The notes beneath the pieces are model-generated. The model did not search any database. It was not told where the DNA came from and saw only the letters and a list, made by a program, of their open reading frames with translations. Source: Aptenodytes patagonicus (taxonomy: Eukaryota; Chordata; Aves; Sphenisciformes; Spheniscidae). Taken from it: DNA of 64,000 nt. How positions within the stretch are numbered: position 1 is the stretch's first letter; each line of letters starts with the position of its first letter. A program made the translations under genes and the position numbers. Positions 22,769 to 34,200 of the stretch are shown here, in pieces. Where the stretch lies: contig NC_134973.1 of the NCBI RefSeq assembly GCF_965638725.1, positions 6,072,491 to 6,136,490 of the forward strand. Reading direction: 5' to 3'.

Positions 22769-25700
22769 TCATACGCTGCTGTCCTCGAGCAGGGGCTCCT
22801 TGCCATCCGATCCTCCGGCCTGCGGGCTGTGGGTGTGGGTCTGGGCTCCGTTACTGTGCTTCTTGTGGCTGCCTGATCTCAGTGCAAGGTTGTGTTCTGG
22901 AATGAACAAGGCCACCAGGAGCGACAGCAGGACAGAACAAGCCCCAAACAGGAACGGAGGCCCTGGAATAATGCTGCTCTGTAGGGCGAAACAGAGGAAC
23001 GATTAATGCTCAAGTGCAAGGGCATAAGAAGCCCAGCAAATGGAATGACAAAGCTGAACAGGTTACCTCATCTGTAGGGTTGGCCATGTTGGCTTTGGAG
23101 GCCTTACCCAATGTTTCCACCTCAGCCATTTCATTCAGCTCCACATGGAAGAGATAGAAGACAAAGCCATAGAGCGCCGGCCCCAGGCCATTACACAGAC
23201 CCCGAATTCCAGTGATCATCCCCTGCACCACACCTGGGGACAGAGTGAGGAAAGGAAGATAGGCTTACAGCTTTCTGAAGAAACTTGATTTATTCAAGGA
23301 CGCTGTCGTGGTTTAACCTCAGTCGGCAACTGAGCACCACGCAGCCGCTCGCTCACTCCCCCCCCCCGGTGGGATGGGGGAGAGAACTGGAAGAGCACAA
23401 GTGAGAAAATTCGTGGGTTGAGATAAAAACAGTTTAATAATTGAAATAAAATTATAATAATAATATGATAATAATAATAATACACAAAGCAAGTGATGCA
23501 CAGTGCAATTGCTCACCACCCGCCGACCGATGCCCAGCCAGTCCCCGAGCAGCGGCCCCCCCGGCCAGCTTTCCCCAGTTTATGTACTGAGCATGATGTC
23601 CCATGGTATGGAATGTCCCTTTGGCCAGTTTGGCTGTGCCCCCTCCCAGCTTCTTGTGCACCTGCAGCCCTCTCAGTCGGTGGAGCATGGGAAACTAAAA
23701 AGTCCTTGGCTAGTGTAAGCATTACCTAGCAACAACTAAAACATCGGTGCGTTATCAACTTTGTTCTCATCCTAAATCCAAAACACAGCACTGCACCAGC
23801 TACTAGGAAGGAAATTAACTCTATCCCTGCCGAAAACAGGACAGATGCTTACATATTTAAAGACAGGATCAAACATTCAGATCTGGACTGACATGCACTC
23901 TACAGATGAAGTGGCTAGCTGGTGATTAGCTTTGCTCAGTATCAGGTTTTACAAAAATCAGTAATGCTGGGCTTGCTACTTTCGAGAATAAAATGAGCAT
24001 GGGCACATCAAGCAACAATGTCCAACTGAACTGGAATTTAAGGCAGCCAAGTCTGAGGACTCAGGGTCGAACCATGAAGCAGGCAAACGATTAAGCAGCA
24101 GTCTCCTCTCTACCTCAGACAGGCAACACTGAACACCTACATTCACAATTTAAGAATTCCCTCCCAAAGCATCTACTATGGTCAAAGGCAAGAGTGTCAC
24201 TACTACTAAGTATAAAGTGACACTCCACAGTTGGCACAGATGTTCCTGCCCACCCCCCTACCACCAATGCTGAGAACTCAAACGTGCGTCAGCTCAAGCG
24301 CCTGCTGGAATCAACTCGCCCGTTAGACAAATCCCCAAGGGACTCACCCTGTTGGTCAGGGTCCGCGTTCCTAGACACCATGGCACTGATGGCTGGGAAG
24401 GTGATGCTAGACATGGCAGCCACAGCTCCTGCTGCCCACATCATCCTCAAAGAGAAAGAGGCAGCAGTTAGGAGGCAGGCTCCCAAGGGCCAGCCGCAGA
24501 CTATCACCGCGGCAGGGTAGCATCTCCCTCCACTGGGGGTCAGGGAGCTGCCGCAGAGCCACGGAGCCACCGTGGAGGGAGAAACCTGCCTATGCCAGGA
24601 GACAAACGTGGGCAAGCTCTTACCAAGGCTGCGATCCGAAGCCGTACCAGGCAAGCTGCAGGATCTGGAAGCCTAGTCCCAACAGGATGGTGTTTTTATT
24701 TCCTATCGAACGCATGAGAATTCCCAACACTACCGTCTGGAAAGAAAAACAGGCGCTTTCAAAGTAAGTGCAAAGAAAGACGACAACGCTGGAAGACAAC
24801 AAGACGGGAATCTGAGGGAACTCGTGCTGCTGTGAGACTGGCTATCATGCACATGCACTCCTCCACTCTCGTAACGTTGTGTTAGAAACCAGCACATCCC
24901 CGTCCATGGCAATCAGAGCACAATCTATAGAGTTTCACAGAGCAACACGGGGCCGCCCCACAGTTTACCACAGTTTGCTATTCAACAAACAGCAGCTACA
25001 TTCAAAAGATAAGAAAGAGGGACCACGGGTAGCCGTGCATGGGTCCGATGATGTCTGTGTGGCCACAGGGATTCTGACAACTCACCAGCCCTGATTATCA
25101 GAAGTTTTGGACGTTCTTATAACCATACTGCTACAGCCAAGACAGAAATTGCTTCTCACCTGAGCCAGTATAGAGAGAATTCCAACTACACCAATAAAGG
25201 CTGCCACAGTCTCCGAGGAAAAACCAATGACCTGTGAAAACACCGAAGAGGGACTTTTCAGGCAAGAGATTTGTACCATATGAGAAAAGCCACTCCATCA
25301 GTGTCACTAATGTTTACTGACATTGCTTATCATGTACTTAACATTAATCAACCGTACCTTCCACTACCTCCCTGCTGGCACAGGAATAAAATAGAAGATT
25401 TTCCTCTGGCTGAAGAAACAGCTTTAAATCACTGGGCTCACCTTAAATGCCTGAACGTGGCATGGACAGGACGGACAGGCAGACCACCAGCAAGAAGCCA
25501 AGCAAGGGTCCTGGCAATGCCTACAGAGTGGTCACCAGGCTCCCATATTTTTTAGGAAAGCTGGAACAAGTCACTACTTCTTATAGCTTCAACTTTACTA
25601 AGCTATTGGCCAAGACTAGCTTCCTCAGGACATTCAACTAAGATAATATTTGTAGGCTGGGATTTCCTGCCTTCAGAGCCTTCCCTCATTGCAAGAGACT

Positions 25701-28700
25701 GACCTGTCGCAGGTACAGGAAAAAGCTGGAGTACTGGCCGGCTTCAGGAAGGTAGGAGAGAAAGACGGTGATACAGATGAGCAGCACTGTAGAATCCTGA
25801 CCCACTTTCCGCAAGGACTGTAGGGAAGAGGGGTGGGGAATGCAAAAAAAATGAAAAAAAAGAAAAGAGTTAATATCATTAAATATTCTCCAGGTTCAGA
25901 GACAGCAAAACCAAGTGCTTAAGTCACTATGTCACTATCTTATATCTAAGAAGTGAACGCTTGAATGAAACCAGACCAGCATTTCAGAGGAAGATGCGAA
26001 TGCTGACACAACGCACCAGACCAGGTGTACAATTGCATCAACTTACACCCTAGAATGAGGAATTTTTACCTTTCGGTTTCTCAGATTTATAGTCAAGTGC
26101 TTTTGATCAGAATTGTTTTTTTCCTCAGACAGCCAAAATAATCTTCCTAGCAAGCAAAGGTGAGGCAAAACTGTGCAAAGCTCATCGTCATTAGCAAAGG
26201 TCCTGAGAAGCCAGGAATGCAAAAGACTTCTCCTGACACAGTACTACTGCTAAGTAATGGAATTTATATTCAAACAACTGGCACATTTCCACCAAGGGAT
26301 GCTCTTGCTTCAGGACATCTGGAGATGCTTTTAGGTGGTATGTAGCTATATGAAATCGATTAGAAGCTGCTAGACAGCTCTAGATACGTGCCGTCTGTCT
26401 GCCGTCAGTCCTTTGACGGGGTTAATCTAAGCCTCGCATCCTTCACCTTTTGTGGAATGCATCTTCCTTTTGAGAGAAATTAGCAGAACTAAAGCAAATA
26501 TAAGCACTACCAGCATGTGAAAAAACAGCAGCAAGATTACTTACAGCGAATGGGTCTGCTTGTTCCCAAGAGATTGGAGCTCCCCAAGAGACCGGGCGCA
26601 TCTCTTCTGGCAGGGACTCTGGCACAGCCAGCAGGATGAAACCAATATCCAGCAAAGCAACACCTGAAGCTAGCACAACCACCAACGTATCGCCGTAGGC
26701 TTGGGAAAGGTATGCACCAATTGCTGGGCTTGTGACCAGACTAGCAGCAAACGTGGCTGACACCTGGAAGCATAAAACATTAATACAGCCTCTTCTTCCT
26801 AGAACCTATTTTCTCCTCCAGAGTAACCCAAGGGTACTAGTATTGCCATCTTTGATGGAGATAATCCAGGTGAACAGGGACTCCTGTAGACAGAAAGATG
26901 ACATGTTCTCTTGGTGCAATCTAGGCTAAGTTCTAGCAAAGGGAAATTAAAGCTATCCTAACAATTCATATACGACACTTTCAGTAACCCTATAGAAAGG
27001 GCCCGATCCCAGGCTACTTGTATGCATGCCAGCATCACAGCCTGCCCCCTTTCCTGGTGCAAAGAAGTTCACAGACCAGGCTGGTTTAAAGGCTAAGCAA
27101 CAATACAGCTGGTATTCAGATCGCATAGAAATTAGCCCTCTCCCTCGATGCTAAATCATAAACAGAAGAACAGGGAGACTGTATTATTAGTGAAGCGCGT
27201 ATCATCTTTTCACTGATACTGTCCTCGGCTTGTCAATAAATCTCCCACCCTAATTTTATACCTCTCCTACCTGCAAAGCCCCAAATATTTCTTTCAAGAG
27301 ACAAGACAGTTATTCAGCTCCTTACCAAGCCATACGCCGTGCTGCGTTCATGCTCCTGTGTGATATCGGCAACGTAGGCAAAAATCACAGAAAAGGTGAC
27401 AGCAAAGACTCCAGACATGGAAATGACAGCAAAATACCACCTGAAACAGGCATTGCCAAAGGCAGAGTTAGAGAGCAACCACACGGTAGTCCACAGCTGC
27501 TGAATTAGAACCTCTCCCTTATTCTTCTTTCAGTCCATCCTACTTCATTGCACCAGAAAGCGCTCAGGGACACCGAGCTTCAGTCTGGTGGCCCATGGAG
27601 TTTTATCACTTATTTCCCCCACAGAGGAAGGAAACATCAACATGCCCTAATAGTGGTAACGCACCTATCAGGAGAATAGGCACCAGGAGAGGAAAGACAG
27701 ACTCTTTCTTCCTGACGCTGCACCCTCCGGTAGAACCAGGCAATTAAATTAGTCTCTAGGCTGAGCATCCTTCTCCACTGGACGGACTCTTCCATCTCAT
27801 CCTCAAATGCAACACCTGCAAATCCCCCATCGTCCAGCCTCACACTCATTCCTCTCCTCAGAACCCCTTGTTATAACAAGAGTGAACTCACCATGGACTG
27901 ATCTTCATAAGGGGAATTGGCGCACACGTGAAGAAGACAGTGAGGAGGAGGAAGGATTTCCTGCCCCAGACATCAGAGAGAGCACCAATCAGTGGGGCAC
28001 TTAGAAAAGAAAGCAGACCCTAAGAAAGACAGACGGGACGGCAGAGAGAAATCCCTCAGTCAAATTCTGATTGTCGGTAGCAAGAGCTTTTGACAACATC
28101 ATCCAAAGATAAAAATACAAGGAGACAATCCATTCCTATTTTCTACAAGCAGGCAATATTACCAAAACATAACAGTATGTTAAACCGCTCACTTCCTTTT
28201 AGGGAGGAAAAAAAAAATCCTCCACCAGCTAGGCGCTGCTAAACACTCCAATTGCTTCCCGTTCTCTGCAGCTGCTCAGCCCGCAGCTGTGGTCTTCCCC
28301 GGAACGCCTGTGCAGCAGGGAGTTGCCCTGCCAGTACCTAAAAAGATGTTGGCACAGCTCCATCACATTAACATCTGCTGCAGTTCTAGGGAAAGCTTTC
28401 TCTTTTAGATGGAGACAAGACAGACCCGATGAGATGCCAAGGCCATTAAGCACAACTAAAATTGTTCAATGCCTTTCAACATCTTTCAAACCCGAGACGG
28501 GCAGGGAAGAGCCTTTAAGTATATATGGGAGTGCCCAACTCACATTGAAGCAAACCTCTCTGGGGCCATTTTCTGAGATCCTCTTGCCAGAGCCAGGGCC
28601 TAACAATCTGTTTTGCCACATTCCCGAGTCGGAGCACATGGCTACTGCTTGTTCGCTCTAGTTGCCTCCAGTTCTGCTCTGGGAATGCTGGTCTAGTCCA

Positions 28701-31700
28701 AACTCACCGCGCCCACTTACCATGTCACAGCATACTCCCCACCTTCTGTCTGCGCAGAGCCCACTGAGGCCCGCTTACTTTCAACTTCTATTACTGAGAA
28801 GTTCAGATGTCATTGACTTTTTATTTTGTTACACCCCAGAAGATGGATACGGGGCTGATCTCATGCTGATTAGAATATTTTCAGCTGAAACATACAGCTG
28901 TTGTAGCCCCAAACCCATGTTGACAAGCAGCACGTTGTTAATACCGCTCAGTAAAATCAACTACACAAGCTACCCGATGTCTATGCTCTGTCAATGCTTC
29001 ATTTTGCATTAGGTTTGCCAGTAGCACCCCAAACTGAAATATGAACATTTATCTGTCAAATACTGGTTGACACCAGCAAATGACACAGATTATAGCGGCT
29101 TGCCAATTCTTGCACTGATCGCAGATTCAAATGAAAGCCTGGAAGGAATATTCCTTACCTTGACTCCATGAATCAGGCCATTCATTAAGAATGTATGCTG
29201 GGGAAAAGTCTGGTGTAACACCTAGGAAAACAAAACAAAACAAAACAAAACCAAAAAAACCAGAGCTAGCAACTTTTGCAAAATTTCCATAAGCGCCTGA
29301 CAGCTAGATGCCTGGAAGAGCACAAAACAGGGAAAGTGGGAAATACACTACCGACAATGCCGCTGCTGTAGCTACATGAGGAGCTCTACCCTCTCCAACA
29401 GGGGCAGCCACTTTCTTTAATGCTTCCGAGGTCTATACATTATTCCAGCATGCTTGGGCAAGGCTAAGATAATCGGAAACATGCCTTTCTCCATCCCTGC
29501 ACCATCTGATTTCCCTCTGTTTTTACTTCATGTGACCACATAACCTTTCTGGTTTTCTCTCCCCTTTGTACTGTCTGTATGTTCGATTTGCATGTTATAC
29601 TACTAAGCTAATACTGTATTTCTAAATGCCTTTACATAAACAAAGACTCCTTTTGCATAGCTACCTAGATATCAGAGATCAGGTCAAAAATATGAAGTCT
29701 AATGGGCCATGCAATGTGAGCTGGCATACCACCACCAGAAAATGAATTAAAAAAGCTGAGAATTCTTCCTGAAAGTGCCAAATCAGAAGTTTACAGCTCC
29801 TTAACTAAAGGCAAGTATCTGAGATGAGATTTTAAGTTTCTTTACTAAAGCTATCCCTCTGCACTTAACTTGATTGCGAAGTTGCCTTTGCTGCCTGTGT
29901 TAAGCATAACTCAGCCAAGTCCTGAACGAGTTACTGGTGGGCTCTCCTAGAACGAGCATGACTTGGTGTAGCAAGTAATTGCCAGGCGATTGTCTCTGTG
30001 CTTCGACACCCCAGACAATGATGGTGGTAGTTCAACAAAAATCTTTTATCCCTAAATAAGTCAGTGTAGGGTAAAAGGTGCAGTCTTGGGATAAAAAGTC
30101 AAAGCTTTGCTCAGCTTTAGTTCATTAAGCTCCCAAGTGCACTTTTCTTTTTTTAATACCTAGGGAAAAAAAAAAGCAATAAATGACAGTAAACTACCAG
30201 TAAATTCTAGTAATTTCAGGTCAGATCTTTCACTCCTGCTTTCTTGAAATCCTCCAAAAGCTTTCAAAAACCTAACTCATGCTTTGCTTCAAGTTAAGCT
30301 ACAATAATTAAGAAAATAATTACCCAACTCCATAAAAAATTACTGTAGCTCCAGCTTTTTCAGGTGCAAACCATTACATCTTGGTTTCTACTTCCTATAC
30401 TCCAAAGGCCTATGTTAAGATCTTTACCCTCACCAACCCAAGGTGAACTCTAGCCTACAAGAGCCAGTATTACTCCCAGGGAGACTTACTCACCGTTAGC
30501 ATCGGCGTGGTCAGCAGCCCCCAGGCAAAGAACTCCAGGAAAATAACCACCACGGCGTGGTACACGCTGGGCTCTCCAATCCCCTGTCGCTGCAAAACAT
30601 AGCTCCATAAGCAAAAAAAATACACCCATCCTGATCTGCGATAGATTCGAGACGTGTGGTTGGACGCTGAAACGTCAACTCTGACCCAAGCCATTCCCGA
30701 GGCGATTCAGAGCTGTCTAGTGCAGGTGAGCTCATGCTGCAGCATCTCTCCGTCCAGGGTCTACCAACGCGTGCCTCTCCTACGAAGCTGATTGTTTTCA
30801 ATTTTTTTTCTCCAAGAACTAGTATCTTTGATACCATTATGCTTTCTCTAATCATGACAGAATGTATCATCCTTTCAATCCTCGCCTTAAGGACTTTGAA
30901 ATGAAACACCTCAATTCTCTGCGTATTTTGACAGCAGTATGTGCAACACCCCAGAAAAGACTCTGGGAGTTTGGGAAGGCAATTTTACTCCTCAGCACCA
31001 ACTCCATCTACCCAGCACGGTGGGAAAGGCACAGTCCTTAGATCGGCTGTTAAAAAAACCCCACACCTCAAGGCCTTGCTTATCTTTCTTTCCTTAAAGA
31101 TTTCTCACGGCCCTTTCAGGGCAACATTTGTTCTGTCCCTTTTCCAAGTGCCAAATCTCAGCTGCTAGCCCAGGAGGTTTTCTCCTGCCACGCAGGACAC
31201 ACCTGCAAAGTCACAAGCTGACAAGGAAAACAAATCGCAAGGAACGGGAGGAAAGCACACAAGTTTCAGTTGAATTACATCAGGGAACTGCATGGGCCAA
31301 ACATTTAGTAGCACAATGTGCTTTTCCACAGGAACCCATTTCTTATATTAGCAAGCCACATGATCTGAAGTCACCAAGAAGTGTAGTCTAGCCCTGATAC
31401 ATTATTAATAAAACCACCTGAAATGTCTGCAATCCCAGCAATTTAGACAGCTTCCAGCGGCTTGAAAGGTATCCAGAAGTTAAAAAAACTTCCATCAGCT
31501 GCACAAATCTCATATCCAAAGGAGTATTAGATTTGGTATGGGAAACCCCAAATCCACAGGCATTTCTTCTAAGAGAATGGATTTTTGTGTTCATTTCCTC
31601 ACAGCTGACTAACATTTCTACACTGCGCTCTTGAGATACATCTTTGGTCCGGTCCATTAAATTATTTGTATCTGTATCAGCATCCCACCTCCAGCATTCA

Positions 31701-33493
31701 CTACTGAGATTCTCAGGGACAGGAATTCAAGAAACTTGGCATGTGAAGAGCGGTCTTTTACCCAGTCACATCCTCCCAGGTTTTGACAGAATAATACTGC
31801 ATTTCAGGTAACCGATACAGCTGTAGGTTATTTGAAATACGAGAGAAGGCAGCAAGAGACATTATTCTGCTGAAATGTTGTTTATGTTCACTGACTCTAT
31901 CAAAACTGTCTCCCGCAGACAGGCTAAGTCTGCTTAAAAAACAAATCAACAGCATCAACACGAGAGGCACCCTACCCGAGGGGGACACGGTCATTAAAAG
32001 AAGTCAGTTTTATTGCACACAAATGAGATAATGTTTTGCAGTAGAGGGAGAAGCCCCAAGGTGGCACGAAGCCAGTAATTAAGAGTACAGCTATCATTAC
32101 CCACCTTGCTCCACTGGCCTAAGAGTCTCTCTCAGAAGAGAGCAGTCCTCTCCTCTTCCTTTCATCATCCCCCTTTATACCCTCTCAAACAGTTAAACAC
32201 TTCTACCACATGACTGCAACAAAATTAACAGTCGATCTCTCTTTACGGAGTAGGTCCAGATCCAACCTGTTCACAGCTTAACCTCACTCCTTCCACTTAC
32301 CAACCACCTTATTGCGTTAAGGCTCCTTAAGCAATTTAGGATAGCTAATCTCCTTTGGAGTACGTGGCCACCTCACCGAACCACTCCTCTAGAGGATGCA
32401 CAGCTGCTACCGCAAAACAGAAAGATGCTACAGAAAAAAAGTTAAAATATGCAAAAAGACACTAGGAGCCCGTAGGACAGGCCAGCGCCTCACGACCAGA
32501 ACTACTTTCTCTCAAGAGAGCAAGCCCGGAGGGAAAGACCTTGCAACCACCTTAAGCTCAGGTGCGCCCACTTCAAAGCTGTCTTTGTACAGGCACGACG
32601 CTGTCGCCCGCGCTACCTGGAGCCTCTTCACAGCGCTCCTCTTCCCCCTCAGTAAAGAACTCCTCTCAAAAGAGGTAAATATTTCACAGGGATTTGAAGG
32701 CAGTCTGTCATCCTCAAAGCGAACGTTAAATGTCAGCGTCGACATCTCATGACTAGTGAATACCCGCACCCGGCGAAAGGGGGAAACAGATCAGGAAGCC
32801 TGTTTGGCGGACGACAGCCTCGCACCCTGAACGAGGGCAGAGCCGCACTCTTCCACACGTCGGGGACCCCCAAGGCAGCGGGGCTGTCAGCAGGCACCGG
32901 AGCTCCCGGCACACCCGAGGCAGCCGCGGCACTGCTCCAGAGCCTGGCCCGGCGGCCGTGCCCGTGCCCCTGCCTGTGCCTCGGCCCCCCCGGGAAGGGG
33001 ACGGGAGGAGGGCGGCATCGCTGTCGGGGTGAGACCTCACCCCCCCGTGCCCCAGCTCCCACCGGACCCCGGCATCCACCGCTCGCCCCGACGCAGGCCC
33101 CACGCTACCCACGGCACCGCCTGCCCCAGGACCCCACACCGGCTGCCGCGCCCCACGCTCCCGCCCGGTCCTGGCCCCGACGGCCCCACTCCACAGCCGC
33201 GCACCTGCTCACCCCGCTCCCGCCCCCACGCTGCGGCCCCCCGCCCGCCCGGGGCCCCTCAGCCCGGCTGCACGAGCCCAGCCCCGGCCCCGGCCCCGCT
33301 CAGCCCCCCGGTAGCCCCCGGCCCCTCACACCGCGCCTCGCCCTCCTGCGGGCCCCGCAGGCCTCCCCGGACGCCCGGGCCCCGCGGAGCCCCGGTCCCC
33401 CGCGCTCACGCCGGCCCCGTCCCGGATGACGATCTTCTTGGCCAGCAGGACGCTGCGGTTGAGCCGCTTCTTCTTCTTCTTCTCGCCGGTCAT
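22769..33493 (-). CDS. MFSD14A-like: MFSD14-family (HIAT1-like) major facilitator carrier
   Basis: Twelve coding exons on the minus strand: 33410-33493, 30494-30589, 29159-29221, 27892-28019, 27326-27440, 26545-26763, 25704-25817, 25160-25231, 24624-24736, 24348-24445, 23067-23233, 22769-22978. All introns are GT-AG with matching phases. The joined frame is 1479 bases, 492 residues (human MFSD14A 490). It is a 12-helix major facilitator of the tetracycline-carrier-like group; MFSD14A/B are Golgi/endosome proteins of unknown substrate. Visible marks are the Lys-rich start (MTGEKKKKKRLNRS), MFS motif A (GALSDVWGRKS, about residues 93-103), GYL-type helices such as YLPEAGQYSSFFLYLRQ, and the tail EPLLEDSSV. 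It resembles MFSD14A more than MFSD14B (KSFLLLTVFFTCAPIPLMKIS) yet shares some B-like residues (LLTTPMLTV). In human, MFSD14A (1p21) and MFSD14B (9q22) lie elsewhere, so this may be a third family member. It replaces ODF3L2 in the gene order. Its introns are AT-richer than those of its neighbours. Confidence 0.92.
23304..23843 (-). mobile_element. Solitary LTR of an avian endogenous retrovirus (ERVL-like)
   Basis: A 540-base LTR that begins TG and ends CA, flanked by near-identical 5-base repeats (GATGC/GACGC). It lies on the minus strand in intron 10 of the MFSD14-like gene, between exons at 24348 and 23233. On its own strand it opens with TGTCCTG and ends with AACCACGACA. It contains an ATTAAA poly(A) signal and a TAA-rich microsatellite (about 23441-23482). 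I recognise it from memory as a high-copy LTR of neoavian birds. The 5-base target repeat suits class III (ERVL). No internal viral genes are present, so it is a fossil left by LTR recombination. The little-diverged flanks suggest insertion within the bird radiation, not before it. Confidence 0.8.
29227..29250. repeat. AAAAC pentanucleotide repeat beside exon 3 acceptor
   Basis: About five AAAAC units on the plus strand. On the MFSD14-like gene strand this is a TTTTG repeat just upstream of the exon 3 acceptor, so it may serve as part of the T-rich tract. Confidence 0.75.
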
Positions 33494-34200
33494 GGCGCCG
33501 CCGGGCCGCTGCCGTTCGCCGGCCTCCGCGGCTGCCCCATCCTCCCTGCGGCGGGCCGCGCCGCGCCGAGCCCGGGCCCGGACCCGGACCCGCACCGGGC
33601 GGGGGAGCGCCGGGCCCGGGGCTGCCGGGCGCGGGGGCGGCGCCGCGGGGCGAGGGCGGCGGCCCGGCTGGCGGCGGCGGCGGCGGCGGCGGAGGGCGGC
33701 CCGCCCGCAGGCCCCGCCCCGCGGCCCGCCCCGCCCCCGTCGCCCGGACGACGGCGCTGACGGGCACTTCCGGCGCTCCGCTCCTCGCCGCCGCGCGCCG
33801 CTCCCTCACGCCCCATTGGCTGCTCCGCCTCTTCCTGGTTAGCCGAGCTGGCCTCTGATTGGCTGAGAGGGGCGGAGGCGCGGGCGAGCGGCGCCGCGCG
33901 GCCTCTTCCGCCGGGGCGGGAGGGCGGTGCCGCTGACGTCACGGCACCTGCCGAGGGCGGCGCAAGGCACGACGGGACGCGGTGGGCGGGGCCGCCCCCC
34001 GCCAGGGCCGCAGCGGCGGAGCGCGGGGCCTGCCGGGACGCGCCGGTCCTCCCCCGGGGGGCGCGGGGCCTGCCCGGCCGCCTCGCGTCGCCTCCTCGTC
34101 GCCCGCCCCGGGGCGGTGGCGCCGGCAGCGGCCCAAGGGAGGCCGGCGGCGAGCGGGGGGGGGAGAGCGGCTGCCGCCCCGTCCCCGCGTTAACGACACC
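33494..34200 (-). promoter_or_regulatory. MFSD14A-like: CpG-island promoter of the MFSD14-like gene
   Basis: A dense CpG island (about 33.0-34.5 kb) spans exon 1 and the upstream sequence. Upstream of the ATG lie an ETS-type site CACTTCCGGC (33765-33774), two inverted CCAAT boxes 43 bases apart (ATTGG at 33815-33819 and 33858-33862), and a full palindromic CRE, TGACGTCA (33934-33941). The order ETS, CCAAT, CCAAT, CRE going upstream fits a classic TATA-less promoter. Confidence 0.6.
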
